Assembly (NCBI RefSeq): GCF_900116065.1
Contig: NZ_FOZV01000002.1
Span: forward strand, 248,001-312,000
DNA length: 64,000 nucleotides
Origin: Brevundimonas viscosa
GTDB taxonomy: Bacteria; Pseudomonadota; Alphaproteobacteria; Caulobacterales; Caulobacteraceae
Direction: 5' to 3'
Position numbers and translations under genes: made by a program. The notes under the pieces are model-generated. The model was not told the origin of the DNA. It did not search any database and worked only from the letters and a program-made list of their open reading frames with translations. Of this stretch, positions 8,419 through 15,570 are shown piece after piece (position 1 is the first letter of the stretch; each line of letters starts with the position of its first letter).

Positions 8419-8450
8419 AAAAGCCCCCGGCGGATCTCTCCACCGGGGGC
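8419..8450 (-). terminator. Terminator of the glycine-zipper gene
   Basis: The stem GCCCCCGG / CCGGGGGC (8423-8430 with 8443-8450) has AAAA at 8419-8422, which becomes a T-run when read on the minus strand. It lies 57 bases beyond the stop codon of the minus-strand gene at 8508-9095. Confidence 0.7.
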
Positions 8451-8507
8451 CTCCGTCACGTCGCCGATCGACAGGGGGGCTGAAAAGTAATCGGCGCCGC
8501 GATCTCG

Positions 8508-9095
8508 TCAGTAGCCGTCGCAGACGTCCTCGTACCGGGTCACGATCCGGCCGTTCCAGTCGCGGGTCTCGTAGCGGACCGACCGGCAGCCGTAGCGGCT
8601 CTCGTAGCGGCCGGAGCTGTAACGGCTGTCGTACCGGTAGCGGTCGTCGTAGCGATAGCGATCGTCGCGATACCGGTCGTCGTAGCGGTCGGAGCCGTAG
8701 TAGCCGCGGTCGTCGTAGCCCCGGTAGCCGGAGCGGTCGTAATACCGGTCGCAGTCGCGGCCGGAGTCGTTGCCGACGCTGCCGCCGATCACCGCGCCGA
8801 GCACGCCGCCGAGGATCGAACCCTCGGTGCGACGGCCGCGGGCCGCCAGCTGGGAGCCGGCCACGGCGCCCACGCCGGCCCCGATGGTGGCGCCCGCCGC
8901 GCGGCGCTGGTTGCGGTCGCTGCGGCAGTAGTCGTAGCTGTCGTACCGGTCGTAGCCGTAGCGGTCCTGGCCGTAATAGCGGTCGCCCTGATAGCCGTAG
9001 GCCTGGGCCGAAGCCGTTGCGGGGGCGGCCATCAGGCCCGCGGCCGCGAGGGCGGCGGCGCCGAAGACGGCCTTGCGGGTCCGGGAAATGTTCAT
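8508..9095 (-). CDS. Exported glycine-zipper (2TM) envelope protein
   Basis: The 195-residue protein has a signal peptide (MNISRTRKAVFG, then an Ala-rich core, cleavage after ASA near residue 30). A Tyr/Asp/Arg-rich stretch follows, then a glycine-zipper core at about residues 68-105 (ATIGAGVGAVAGSQLAARG and GGVLGAVIGGSVGND). The C-terminal half is low complexity, built from irregular DRYDDRYR-type repeats, and ends with two cysteines. Glycine-zipper 2TM proteins (Rick_17kDa/OmpA-like group) are small envelope or outer-membrane proteins, often induced by envelope stress. The ribosome site AGGACCAGG precedes the ATG. A dedicated terminator follows. The exact role is unknown. Confidence 0.85.
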   Translation of the reverse strand: MNISRTRKAVFGAAALAAAGLMAAPATASAQAYGYQGDRYYGQDRYGYDRYDSYDYCRSDRNQRRAAGATIGAGVGAVAGSQLAARGRRTEGSILGGVLGAVIGGSVGNDSGRDCDRYYDRSGYRGYDDRGYYGSDRYDDRYRDDRYRYDDRYRYDSRYSSGRYESRYGCRSVRYETRDWNGRIVTRYEDVCDGY

Positions 9096-9251
9096 CGACC
9101 TGGTCCTCGAAAAGGTTAATCCGATGGCCGAACGGTTCCGGCCCCCTGTCTGTTGCATCGCTTGTAGGGCCCGCAAGCTGAACGGCCTTTGAGCGATGCG
9201 TTCATCTTCGTTCAGGTTTCGCGCGACGACGGCGGCGGCTAAGAGCGGCCG

Positions 9252-10496
9252 ATGACGGAGACGCTGATCATCTCGCGCGTGGGCGCCCAGGGCGACGGCG
9301 TCGCCGACACCCCGGCCGGCCCGGTGTTCGCGCCCCTGACCCTCCCGGGCGAGACGGTGCGCGGCGAGGTGCGCGACGGACGGCTGGAGGGGGTGGAGAT
9401 CGTCACGCCCAGCCCGGAGCGGGTGGCGCCGCTCTCGCCCCACTACGGCGACTGCGGCGGCTGCTCGCTGCAACACTGGGCCGCCACGCCCTACCTCGAA
9501 TGGAAGCGCGAGCAGGTCCGGCTGGCGCTGGCGCGCGAGGGGATCGAGGCGGAGATCGAACCGACGGTCGCCACCCCGCCGGCCAGCCGGCGCCGGCTGG
9601 CCCTGCACGCGCGCCGCGGGGCGGACGGCCGGGCCATCCTCGGCTTCAAGGCGCGGCGCAGCTGGCGGCTGGTCGAGGTGACGGAATGCCCGATCGCCGA
9701 TCCCCGGCTGGTCGCCGCCTTTCCCGCCCTGGCCCGGGTCGCCGCGCCCTTCCTCGAACATCCGAAGTCCGCCCCGACCCTGCACGTCACCGCCACCCTG
9801 ACCGGGCTGGACGTCGACGTCACCGGCGTCGAACGCCGCACCGGCGGCCTGTCGCGGGACGCGCAGATGCGGGCCATCGCGGCCGCCGCCGAAGCCGATC
9901 TCGCCCGCCTGAGCCTGGCCGGCGACACCCTGGTCATGGCCCGCCAGCCGACCGTGGCCTTCGGCCCGGCGACCGTGCCCCTGCCGGCCGGCGGCTTCCT
10001 GCAGGCCTCGCCCCCCGCGGAGGCGGCCATGGTCGAGCGCGCCGTGGCGGCGGTGAAGGGGGCCAGGAAGATCGCCGACCTGTTCTGCGGCGCCGGCACC
10101 TTCACCTTCCCGCTGGCGACGGTCGCGCCGGTGCTCGCGGCCGACGGCGCGGCGCCGGCCATCGCGGCGCTGAAGGCCGGCGTGGGCTCGGCGCGCGGGC
10201 TGAAGCCGATCGAGGCCCAGGCGCGCGACCTGTTCCGCCGTCCGCTGGCGCCCTACGACCTGCGCGGCTGCGACGCCATCGTGCTGGACCCGCCGCGGGC
10301 CGGGGCGCTGGAACAGAGCCGCCAGCTGCCGGGGACGAAGGCGTCCACCGTCGTCTACGTGTCCTGCAGCCCGGGCAGCTTCGCCCGCGACGCCCGGGTG
10401 CTGATCGACGCCGGCTTTGGGCTGGAGCGGGTCACGCCGATCGACCAGTTCCTGTGGTCGGCCCACGTCGAGCTGGTGGGCGTGTTCCGCCGCTAG
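9252..10496 (+). CDS. TrmA/RlmD-family RNA (uracil-C5) methyltransferase
   Basis: The 414-residue protein has an N-terminal TRAM-like region (residues 1-50), a cysteine region (C68 GG C71, and C146 in TECPIAD) and a class I methyltransferase domain. The SAM loop is DLFCGAGTFTFPLA near residue 275, DPPRAGA lies near 340, and VSCSPGSFARD near 372 contains the nucleophilic cysteine. This family makes 5-methyluridine in rRNA or tRNA. RlmD has four Fe-S ligands in a CPHxGxCGGC arrangement plus one later cysteine. Here the first position reads S62-PHYGD-C68, so one ligand is replaced by serine. It diverges from the glycine-zipper gene across 156 bases. Confidence 0.9.
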   Translation: MTETLIISRVGAQGDGVADTPAGPVFAPLTLPGETVRGEVRDGRLEGVEIVTPSPERVAPLSPHYGDCGGCSLQHWAATPYLEWKREQVRLALAREGIEAEIEPTVATPPASRRRLALHARRGADGRAILGFKARRSWRLVEVTECPIADPRLVAAFPALARVAAPFLEHPKSAPTLHVTATLTGLDVDVTGVERRTGGLSRDAQMRAIAAAAEADLARLSLAGDTLVMARQPTVAFGPATVPLPAGGFLQASPPAEAAMVERAVAAVKGARKIADLFCGAGTFTFPLATVAPVLAADGAAPAIAALKAGVGSARGLKPIEAQARDLFRRPLAPYDLRGCDAIVLDPPRAGALEQSRQLPGTKASTVVYVSCSPGSFARDARVLIDAGFGLERVTPIDQFLWSAHVELVGVFRR

Positions 10497-10581
10497 GGCG
10501 ATTTTCAGCTTGGCGGCGGGAAGTTTCGCGACCTAGTCTGGCGGCCGTCTGCGCCGCCTGCGCCGAAGCCCGGAAGCCGCC

Positions 10582-11253
10582 TTGTCCCTGACCCTCGGCC
10601 TGATCGCGACCGTCCTCTGCGCGGCCGCGCCGCCGCAGACGCCGCCGATCTTCCAGCCCGGCGCGCCGGGGCAGCCTCCGCGTGTGATCTCCGCCGGCGA
10701 GTCGGTCGGCCTGAGCCGCACCGGCTTCACCGCCGAGGACGTCCGCTTCATGCAGCACATGCTGGTGCATCACGCCCAGGCCGTGGCGATGGTCGAGCTG
10801 CTGCGCGCGCATGGCGCCGATGCGACCGTCCGCCAGCTCGGCGAGCGCATCGCTCTCGGACAGGCCGCCGAGATGGAGCAGATGCGCGACTGGCTGGCGG
10901 CGCGCGAGCAGCCGGAAGCGGCCGCCGACCCCCACACGGGCCACGGCGGGCACACCGGACACGGCGCCCCGTCCGACACGCCGCTGATGCCCGGCATGCT
11001 GTCGCCGGCCCGGATGCAGGCGCTGGCCGCCGCCCGCGGACCGGCCTTCGACCGCCTTTTCCTGGAGGGCATGATCGATCACCACCAGGGGGCCCTCGAC
11101 ATGGTCGACGCCCTCATGGCCCTGCCCGACGCGGGCGAGGATCCGCTGCTGTCCGACTTCCTGAGCTCCGTCGTGGCCGACCAGTCGGCCGAAATCCTGC
11201 GCATGCAATCCCTGCTTTCCGACCTGAACCCCACCGCCGAGGACCGGCCATGA
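10582..11253 (+). CDS. Exported DUF305 protein
   Basis: The 223-residue protein starts at a TTG; no ATG or GTG is available before the domain. A short hydrophobic N-terminus (residues 1-16) looks like a signal peptide. Two DUF305 (ferritin-like four-helix) halves follow, each with its histidine signature: MQHMLVHHAQAVAMV near residues 57-71 and EGMIDHHQGALDMV near 164-177. Between them lies a His/Gly-rich linker (HTGHGGHTGHG), suggestive of metal binding. DUF305 proteins are often found beside copper-resistance genes. The stop overlaps the next start as ATGA, so the two are translationally coupled. Confidence 0.88.
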   Translation: MSLTLGLIATVLCAAAPPQTPPIFQPGAPGQPPRVISAGESVGLSRTGFTAEDVRFMQHMLVHHAQAVAMVELLRAHGADATVRQLGERIALGQAAEMEQMRDWLAAREQPEAAADPHTGHGGHTGHGAPSDTPLMPGMLSPARMQALAAARGPAFDRLFLEGMIDHHQGALDMVDALMALPDAGEDPLLSDFLSSVVADQSAEILRMQSLLSDLNPTAEDRP

Positions 11254-13064
11254 TCGTTCGCAGCCTTCTGCTTTCCTCCGTCGCCGGCGTCCTGCTGGCA
11301 TCGGCCGCCGCCGCCCAGACCGCCGATCCGCGCAGCAGCCTGTCGCCCGGCCTGCGCGACGCGGGTCAGGTCGCCTCGGGGCTGGAGCTCGAGCATTCGC
11401 TGGAGCCGGCGCCGGGCTTCTTCGACCCCGAGGCCATCTTCGCGCCGCAGCCCCGCCGGCCGCAGGGGGAGGCGGCCACGCCGGCCGCGGCGACCGCCGA
11501 GCCGCCCGCCCGGCCGCGCTACAGCCCGCTGGCCCTGGCCAACAGCGACATGGCCGTATCCGACGGTCGCCTGTTCGTGGGCAGCTTCCACGGCTTCAAC
11601 GCCTACGACCTGAAGGCGGGCGCGGCTCCCGAACTGGTCATGTCGGTCGTCTGCCCGGGCGGGCAGGGCGACGTGTCGGTCCACGGCGACCTGCTGTTCA
11701 TGTCGGTCGAGCAGAACAGGGCCCGGCTCGACTGCGGCACAGCCGAGGCCGAGGGCGAGGTCAACGCCGACCGCTTTCGCGGCATCCGCATCTTCGACAT
11801 CTCCGACCTGAACGCGCCGCGCCAGATCGCCGCCGTGCAGACCTGCCGCGGCTCGCACACCCACACCCAGGTCCCGCACCCGACCGATCCGAACGTCCTC
11901 TACCTCTACAACTCGGCGACCTCCGGCGTGCGCAAGTCCGAGGAGCTGGGCATCTGCTCCGACGGCCAGCCCGGCGAGAACCCGGAGACCGCCCTCTATT
12001 CCATCGACGTCATCAAGGTGCCGCTGGATGCGCCCGAACAGGCCGCCATCGTCAGCCGCCCCCGCATCTTCGCCGACCGCGAGACGGGGGCGATCGCCGG
12101 CCTGTGGCGCGGCGGCGCGGCGGGGATCGCCAGCCAGCGCACCGCCCAGACCAACCACTGCCACGACATCACCGTCTATCCCGAGCTCAACCTCGCGGCT
12201 GGGGCCTGCAGCGGCAACGGCATCCTGCTGGACATTTCGAACCCGGAGCAGCCGAGCCGCATCTCCGAGCTGTTCGACGCCGACATGGCCTACTGGCACT
12301 CGGCCACCTTCAACGATGCCGGCGACCGCATCGTCTTCACCGACGAGTGGGGCGGCGGCACCAGCGCCCGCTGCCGGGCCGAGGACCCGGCGACCTGGGG
12401 CGCCAACCTGATCGCCACCGTCGAGGACCGCCAGCTGAAGGGGCAGAGCTTCTTCAAGCTGCCGGCCTCGCAGGCGGCCTCGGAGAACTGCGTCGCTCAC
12501 AACGGAAACCTCATCCCCGTGCCCGGGCGGGACCTCATGGTCCAGGCCTGGTACCAGGGCGGCGTGTCGGTAATGGACTTCACCGATCCGGCCCGGCCGA
12601 TGGAGATCGCGTATTTCGACCGAGGACCGCTCGACGCGGAGCGGCTGATGGTCGGCGGTGCCTGGTCGGCCTACTGGTTCAACGGCCGCATCTACGCCAG
12701 CGAGATCGCCCGCGGGCTCGACGTGCTCAAGCTGGTCCCGGGCGAGCACCTGTCGGCGGCCGAGATCGCCGCCGCCGAGAGCGTCCGCCTCGACACGATC
12801 AACCCGCAGACCCAGACGCGCATCGTGTGGGCGGACAGCCCCGATGTGGCCCAGGCCTGGCTGGATCAGCTGATGCGAAACCGGGCGATCGAGGGCGAGC
12901 TTGCGAGCCGGGCGCAGTCGGCCATCGAGAGCTGGCGCGCCGGGCAGGGCGGCGACGCCTCGGGGGTGTCGGAGGCGCTGGCCGCCGCCGCCAGCCGCGC
13001 GACGGGGCGGGACAAGACGCGGCTGACCGAGCTGTCCGCGCTGTTCGGCCGGCGGGCGGCCTGA
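11250..13064 (+). CDS. Exported LVIVD-repeat beta-propeller protein
   Basis: The 604-residue protein has a signal peptide (MIVRSLLLSSVAGVLLASA, cleaved after AAA near 22) and a Pro/Ala-rich linker. LVIVD-type propeller blades follow, such as GIRIFDISDLNAPRQIAAVQ, GILLDISNPEQPSRISELFD and GVSVMDFTDPARPMEIAYFD. Conserved histidines are visible in SHTHTQVPHP, NHCHDI and YWHSATF, which may bind metal. It is coupled to the DUF305 gene by a 4-nt overlap and followed by an NTF2-like exported protein; the three form an envelope operon. A link to metal or copper handling is inferred from the histidines and DUF305 partnership only. Confidence 0.87.
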   Translation: MIVRSLLLSSVAGVLLASAAAAQTADPRSSLSPGLRDAGQVASGLELEHSLEPAPGFFDPEAIFAPQPRRPQGEAATPAAATAEPPARPRYSPLALANSDMAVSDGRLFVGSFHGFNAYDLKAGAAPELVMSVVCPGGQGDVSVHGDLLFMSVEQNRARLDCGTAEAEGEVNADRFRGIRIFDISDLNAPRQIAAVQTCRGSHTHTQVPHPTDPNVLYLYNSATSGVRKSEELGICSDGQPGENPETALYSIDVIKVPLDAPEQAAIVSRPRIFADRETGAIAGLWRGGAAGIASQRTAQTNHCHDITVYPELNLAAGACSGNGILLDISNPEQPSRISELFDADMAYWHSATFNDAGDRIVFTDEWGGGTSARCRAEDPATWGANLIATVEDRQLKGQSFFKLPASQAASENCVAHNGNLIPVPGRDLMVQAWYQGGVSVMDFTDPARPMEIAYFDRGPLDAERLMVGGAWSAYWFNGRIYASEIARGLDVLKLVPGEHLSAAEIAAAESVRLDTINPQTQTRIVWADSPDVAQAWLDQLMRNRAIEGELASRAQSAIESWRAGQGGDASGVSEALAAAASRATGRDKTRLTELSALFGRRAA

Positions 13065-13084
13065 CGGGATCCGGAGCAGCCTCG

Positions 13085-13636
13085 ATGCGCCCGTCCATCC
13101 TCGCCGCCGTCCTCGTTCTGGCCTGCGCCGCTCCCGCCGCGGCGCAGCAGCCGCCCGCATCGACCGTGGAGGCCCCTGCCGCCGCAGCGGCTTCCGCCGA
13201 CGCAGCCTCGCCGGAGGCCGTCGTCGCGGCCCTGTACGACGTTATCTCCGGAGACGCCGGCCAGGCGCGCGACTGGGATCGCTTCCGCAGCCTGTTCCAT
13301 CCGACCGCGCGGCTGATGCCGTCCGGCGCGGACCGGGAGGGCAGGGGCGTGGTCCGCTCGGTCACGCCGGACGAGTACATCGCCCGCAGCGAGCCCTTCC
13401 TGCTCCGCGAGGGCTTCCATGAGCGCGAGATCGCCCGCCGCAGCGAACGCTTCGGCCGCATCATGCACGTCTGGTCGACCTACGAGACCCTGCACAACCT
13501 CTCCGACGCCGCGCCTTTCGCGCGGGGGATCAACAGCATCCAGCTGTTCCACGACGGCGCGCGCTGGTGGATCCTGTCGGTCTACTGGCAGGCCGAGACC
13601 CCGGACGCGCCGCTCCCGGCGGAGTATCTTCCCTAG
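13085..13636 (+). CDS. Exported NTF2/SnoaL-like protein
   Basis: The 183-residue protein has a signal peptide (MRPSILAAVLVLACAAPAAA, cleaved before QQPP). After an Ala-rich linker comes an NTF2-like cone fold: EAVVAALYDVISGD, DWDRFRSLFHPTARLMP, and GINSIQLFHDGARWWILSVYW near the end. Such domains are small-molecule pockets or dimer modules, and catalytic residues cannot be assigned. It begins 20 bases after the LVIVD gene with a GGAGC ribosome site and is the last gene of that operon. Its TAG stop lies in a CTAG that also contains the TAG stop of the convergent DUF559 gene. Confidence 0.8.
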   Translation: MRPSILAAVLVLACAAPAAAQQPPASTVEAPAAAAASADAASPEAVVAALYDVISGDAGQARDWDRFRSLFHPTARLMPSGADREGRGVVRSVTPDEYIARSEPFLLREGFHEREIARRSERFGRIMHVWSTYETLHNLSDAAPFARGINSIQLFHDGARWWILSVYWQAETPDAPLPAEYLP

Positions 13637-14130
13637 GCGCTACCGACCGTCTTCCTTCCCCTTTTCGGGGGAAGGTGGGCCGCGGAGCGGCTCGGATGGG
13701 GGCTCTCAGCTGGCGCGCCGCCCTCGCCAATCCGAATGTGGACAGAGCCCCCATCCGTCAGGCTCCGCCTGACACCTTCCCCCGAGATGGGGGAAGGGGT
13801 GTGTGCCGCGATGGCGGCGATGACCTCGTGCGGACGCTTCTCGACCTGGCCGTTCGTGAACCGAAGCACCCTGAAGCCTTGCCCCGCCAGCCAGTCGTCC
13901 CGCTGGCTGTCATCGAAGGTGCGCAGATCATGAACGCCGCCATCGACCTCGACCACCAGCCGCTGCGAGAAGCAGGCGAAGTCCATCACATAGGGACCGA
14001 TCGGAACCTGGCGCCTGAACCTCAGGCCGGCGACCTGTCGCTGACGGAGGTGACGCCACAGAATGGCCTCGACCTTGGTCGGCGCCTTGCGCAGGCGTCG
14101 GGCCCGGCGAACCGTTCCTTCCTGCTGCAT
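13633..14130 (-). CDS. DUF559 (Vsr-like, PD-(D/E)XK-type) protein with repeat-derived C-terminus
   Basis: The 165-residue protein begins MQQEGTVRRARRLRKAPTK with a textbook GGAGGA ribosome site. Residues 15-108 form a DUF559 domain: EAILWRHLRQRQVAGLRFRRQ, then the predicted nuclease residues D50 (YVMDFACFS) and E61/D63 (VVEVDGGVHD). DUF559 is related to very-short-patch-repair endonucleases. From about residue 112 to the end the coding sequence is the palindromic repeat element B, giving the low-complexity tail TPSPISGEGV and onward. The start lies 20 bases after the radical SAM stop, so the two are probably cotranscribed. The stop shares CTAG with the gene at 13085-13636. No activity is demonstrated. 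Confidence 0.85.
   Translation of the reverse strand: MQQEGTVRRARRLRKAPTKVEAILWRHLRQRQVAGLRFRRQVPIGPYVMDFACFSQRLVVEVDGGVHDLRTFDDSQRDDWLAGQGFRVLRFTNGQVEKRPHEVIAAIAAHTPSPISGEGVRRSLTDGGSVHIRIGEGGAPAESPHPSRSAAHLPPKRGRKTVGSA
13654..13797. repeat. REP-like composite palindrome (element B)
   Basis: The architecture is the same as element A with changed bases. The left unit has CCTTCCCC, a short loop and GGGGGAAGG, then GCCGCGGAGCGGC and GGATGGGGGCTCT. After a spacer of about 37 bases comes the inverse unit, beginning AGAGCCCCCATCC and ending CCTTCCCCC-gagat-GGGGGAAGG. It starts 18 bases after the stop of the NTF2-like gene and is read through in frame by the minus-strand DUF559 gene. Confidence 0.85.
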
Positions 14131-14150
14131 CGCATCCTCCTCCCACGGCC

Positions 14151-15224
14151 TCACGCCGCGTCGAACAGGTCCAGTTGCTTCTTCATGTCCGCCGGGACGC
14201 GGAAGCGGCTGGTGTCCAGCGCCGGGCGCGGCCCGTCCAGGCCGTAGCGCTTCAGGGCGGCCCGGAAGCGCGTGCCGATCAGCTCGGCCACCGGCCCCTC
14301 GCCCTTCATCCGGTGCGACCATTCGGGATCGTAGTCGCGGCCCCCGCGCGTCTGTCGCACCAGCGACATGACCCGCGCCGCCCGGTCCGGGCGGGCGTCC
14401 TCCAGCCATTCGCGGAAAAGGTCCTTGATCTCCAGCGGCAGGCGCAGGGTCACGTACATGGCCGAGGTCGCCCCGGCCTTCGCCGCCGCCTCCAGCACCG
14501 CCTCCAGCTCGTGGTCGTTCAGCCCCGGGATCACCGGGGCGAAGCCCACCCCGACCGGACAGCCGGCGTCGGCCAGACGCGAGATCGCCTCCAGTCGCTT
14601 CGCCGGCGTCGAGGCGCGCGGCTCCATGGCTCGCGCCAGCTTGCGGTCCAGGGTGGTGATCGACACCAGGGCCGAAGCCAGCCCCTCGCGGCCCATGGCC
14701 CCGAGAATGTCGGCGTCGCGGGCGATCAGCACCGACTTGGTGATGATGCTGAGCGGGTGGTTGAAGCGCTGCAGCACCTCCAGCACCGACCGCGTCGCCT
14801 TCAGCTCGCGCTCGACCGGCTGATAGGGGTCGGTGTTGCCGCCTATGTGGATGTGGCGGCCGACGTAGCGGGGCCGAGCGAGTTCCTGCTCCAGCAGACC
14901 CGCGGCGCCGGGCTTCCAGAACAGCCGGCTCTCGAAATCCAGGCCCGGGGATAGGCCCATGAAGGCATGGGCCGGACGGGCATAGCAGTAGATGCAGCCA
15001 TGTTCACACCCCCTGTACGGGTTGATCGAGCGGTCGAAGCCAACGTCCGGGCTGCTGTTGCGCGTGATGATCGTCCGCGCCCGCTCAGGCGTCAGGGTCG
15101 TGCGCAGGGGCGCGACCTCGGCGTCCTCGCCGGTCCAGCCGTCGTCGAAGGCCTCGAGCGTCTCCGGCTCGTAGCGCCCCGTCGCATTCGATCGCGCGCC
15201 ACGTCCCTTCGCTGCCTCGGCCAT
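14151..15224 (-). CDS. PA0069-family radical SAM protein (spore-photoproduct-lyase-like)
   Basis: This 357-residue protein carries the radical SAM cluster motif C73-EHG-C77-IY-C80 (C-x3-C-x2-C), which binds a 4Fe-4S cluster to cleave S-adenosylmethionine. Nearby family motifs are FDRSINPYRGCEHG and HIGGNTDPYQPVE, with ITKS and GVGFAPVIPGLND later. This group is annotated PA0069 and resembles SplB DNA photolesion lyases. Its substrate is not established. A LexA box lies 24-38 bases upstream of the ATG, overlapping a plausible -35, and the -10-like GCTATCG lies so close that the mRNA may be leaderless. A DUF559 gene follows after 20 bases. A DNA-repair role is inferred. Confidence 0.92.
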   Translation of the reverse strand: MAEAAKGRGARSNATGRYEPETLEAFDDGWTGEDAEVAPLRTTLTPERARTIITRNSSPDVGFDRSINPYRGCEHGCIYCYARPAHAFMGLSPGLDFESRLFWKPGAAGLLEQELARPRYVGRHIHIGGNTDPYQPVERELKATRSVLEVLQRFNHPLSIITKSVLIARDADILGAMGREGLASALVSITTLDRKLARAMEPRASTPAKRLEAISRLADAGCPVGVGFAPVIPGLNDHELEAVLEAAAKAGATSAMYVTLRLPLEIKDLFREWLEDARPDRAARVMSLVRQTRGGRDYDPEWSHRMKGEGPVAELIGTRFRAALKRYGLDGPRPALDTSRFRVPADMKKQLDLFDAA

Positions 15225-15247
15225 GGCGGAACGATAGCAGACGCGGA

Positions 15248-15262
15248 GAACAAAGCAAGAAC
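15248..15262 (-). promoter_or_regulatory. LexA (SOS) box of the radical SAM-DUF559 operon
   Basis: Read on the minus strand the site is GTTC-TTGCTTT-GTTC, an exact match to the alphaproteobacterial LexA consensus GTTC-N7-GTTC. The minus-strand TTGCTT within it could serve as a -35, with TATCGT (16 bases on) as the -10, placing the start site at or near the ATG. LexA binding would then block the polymerase directly. Confidence 0.75.
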
Positions 15263-15399
15263 CTGCTGCGCGGCATGCCGGGAGCGCTCAACACAAGCCT
15301 GCTAGCGAGCAGGCCGCCTCTCCAAGGCTCACGGGGCGTCCCGCCTCGCCGCCTCGGGCCCCGGGGATGTCCGGCGCGGGCTGCCACGGCGAAGCAGAA

Positions 15400-15484
15400 T
15401 GGTGCGGATGAGAGGACTCGAACCTCCACGCCTCGCGGCGCTGGAACCTAAATCCAGTGCGTCTACCAGTTCCGCCACATCCGC
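15400..15484 (-). tRNA. tRNA-Leu (UAG)
   Basis: This 85-nt minus-strand class II tRNA has an encoded CCA. The acceptor GCGGATG pairs with CATCCGC, discriminator A follows, and the anticodon loop TTTAGGT carries TAG. A long variable arm (GCGCCGCGAGGCGT) is typical of leucine tRNAs, and the T-arm contains GGTTCGAGTCC. Confidence 0.97.
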
Positions 15485-15515
15485 AGGTCCGCCTCCGGCT
15501 GTAGGGCAGGGCGCG

Positions 15516-15549
15516 GAAAAGCGAAAGGCCCGGGATCGCTCCCGGGCCT
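15516..15549 (-). terminator. Terminator of the amino-acid permease gene
   Basis: A perfect 10-bp stem AGGCCCGGGA / TCCCGGGCCT with a 4-base loop lies 22 bases past the permease stop. On the minus strand it is followed by TTTCGCTTTT. It separates the permease transcript from tRNA-Leu just downstream. Confidence 0.8.
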
Positions 15550-15570
15550 CCGCATTCGTCTCACCGCGGA

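Noticed and set aside
9184..9202. GTTC-N6-GTTC near the divergent glycine-zipper/methyltransferase gap as a LexA box
   Set aside because: The spacing is 6, not 7; the LexA direct repeat needs exactly 7, unlike the three accepted boxes.
7458..13797. Repeat elements as a CRISPR array
   Set aside because: They are inverted GC-rich palindromes in pairs, not regularly spaced direct repeats with variable spacers, and no cas gene is present.
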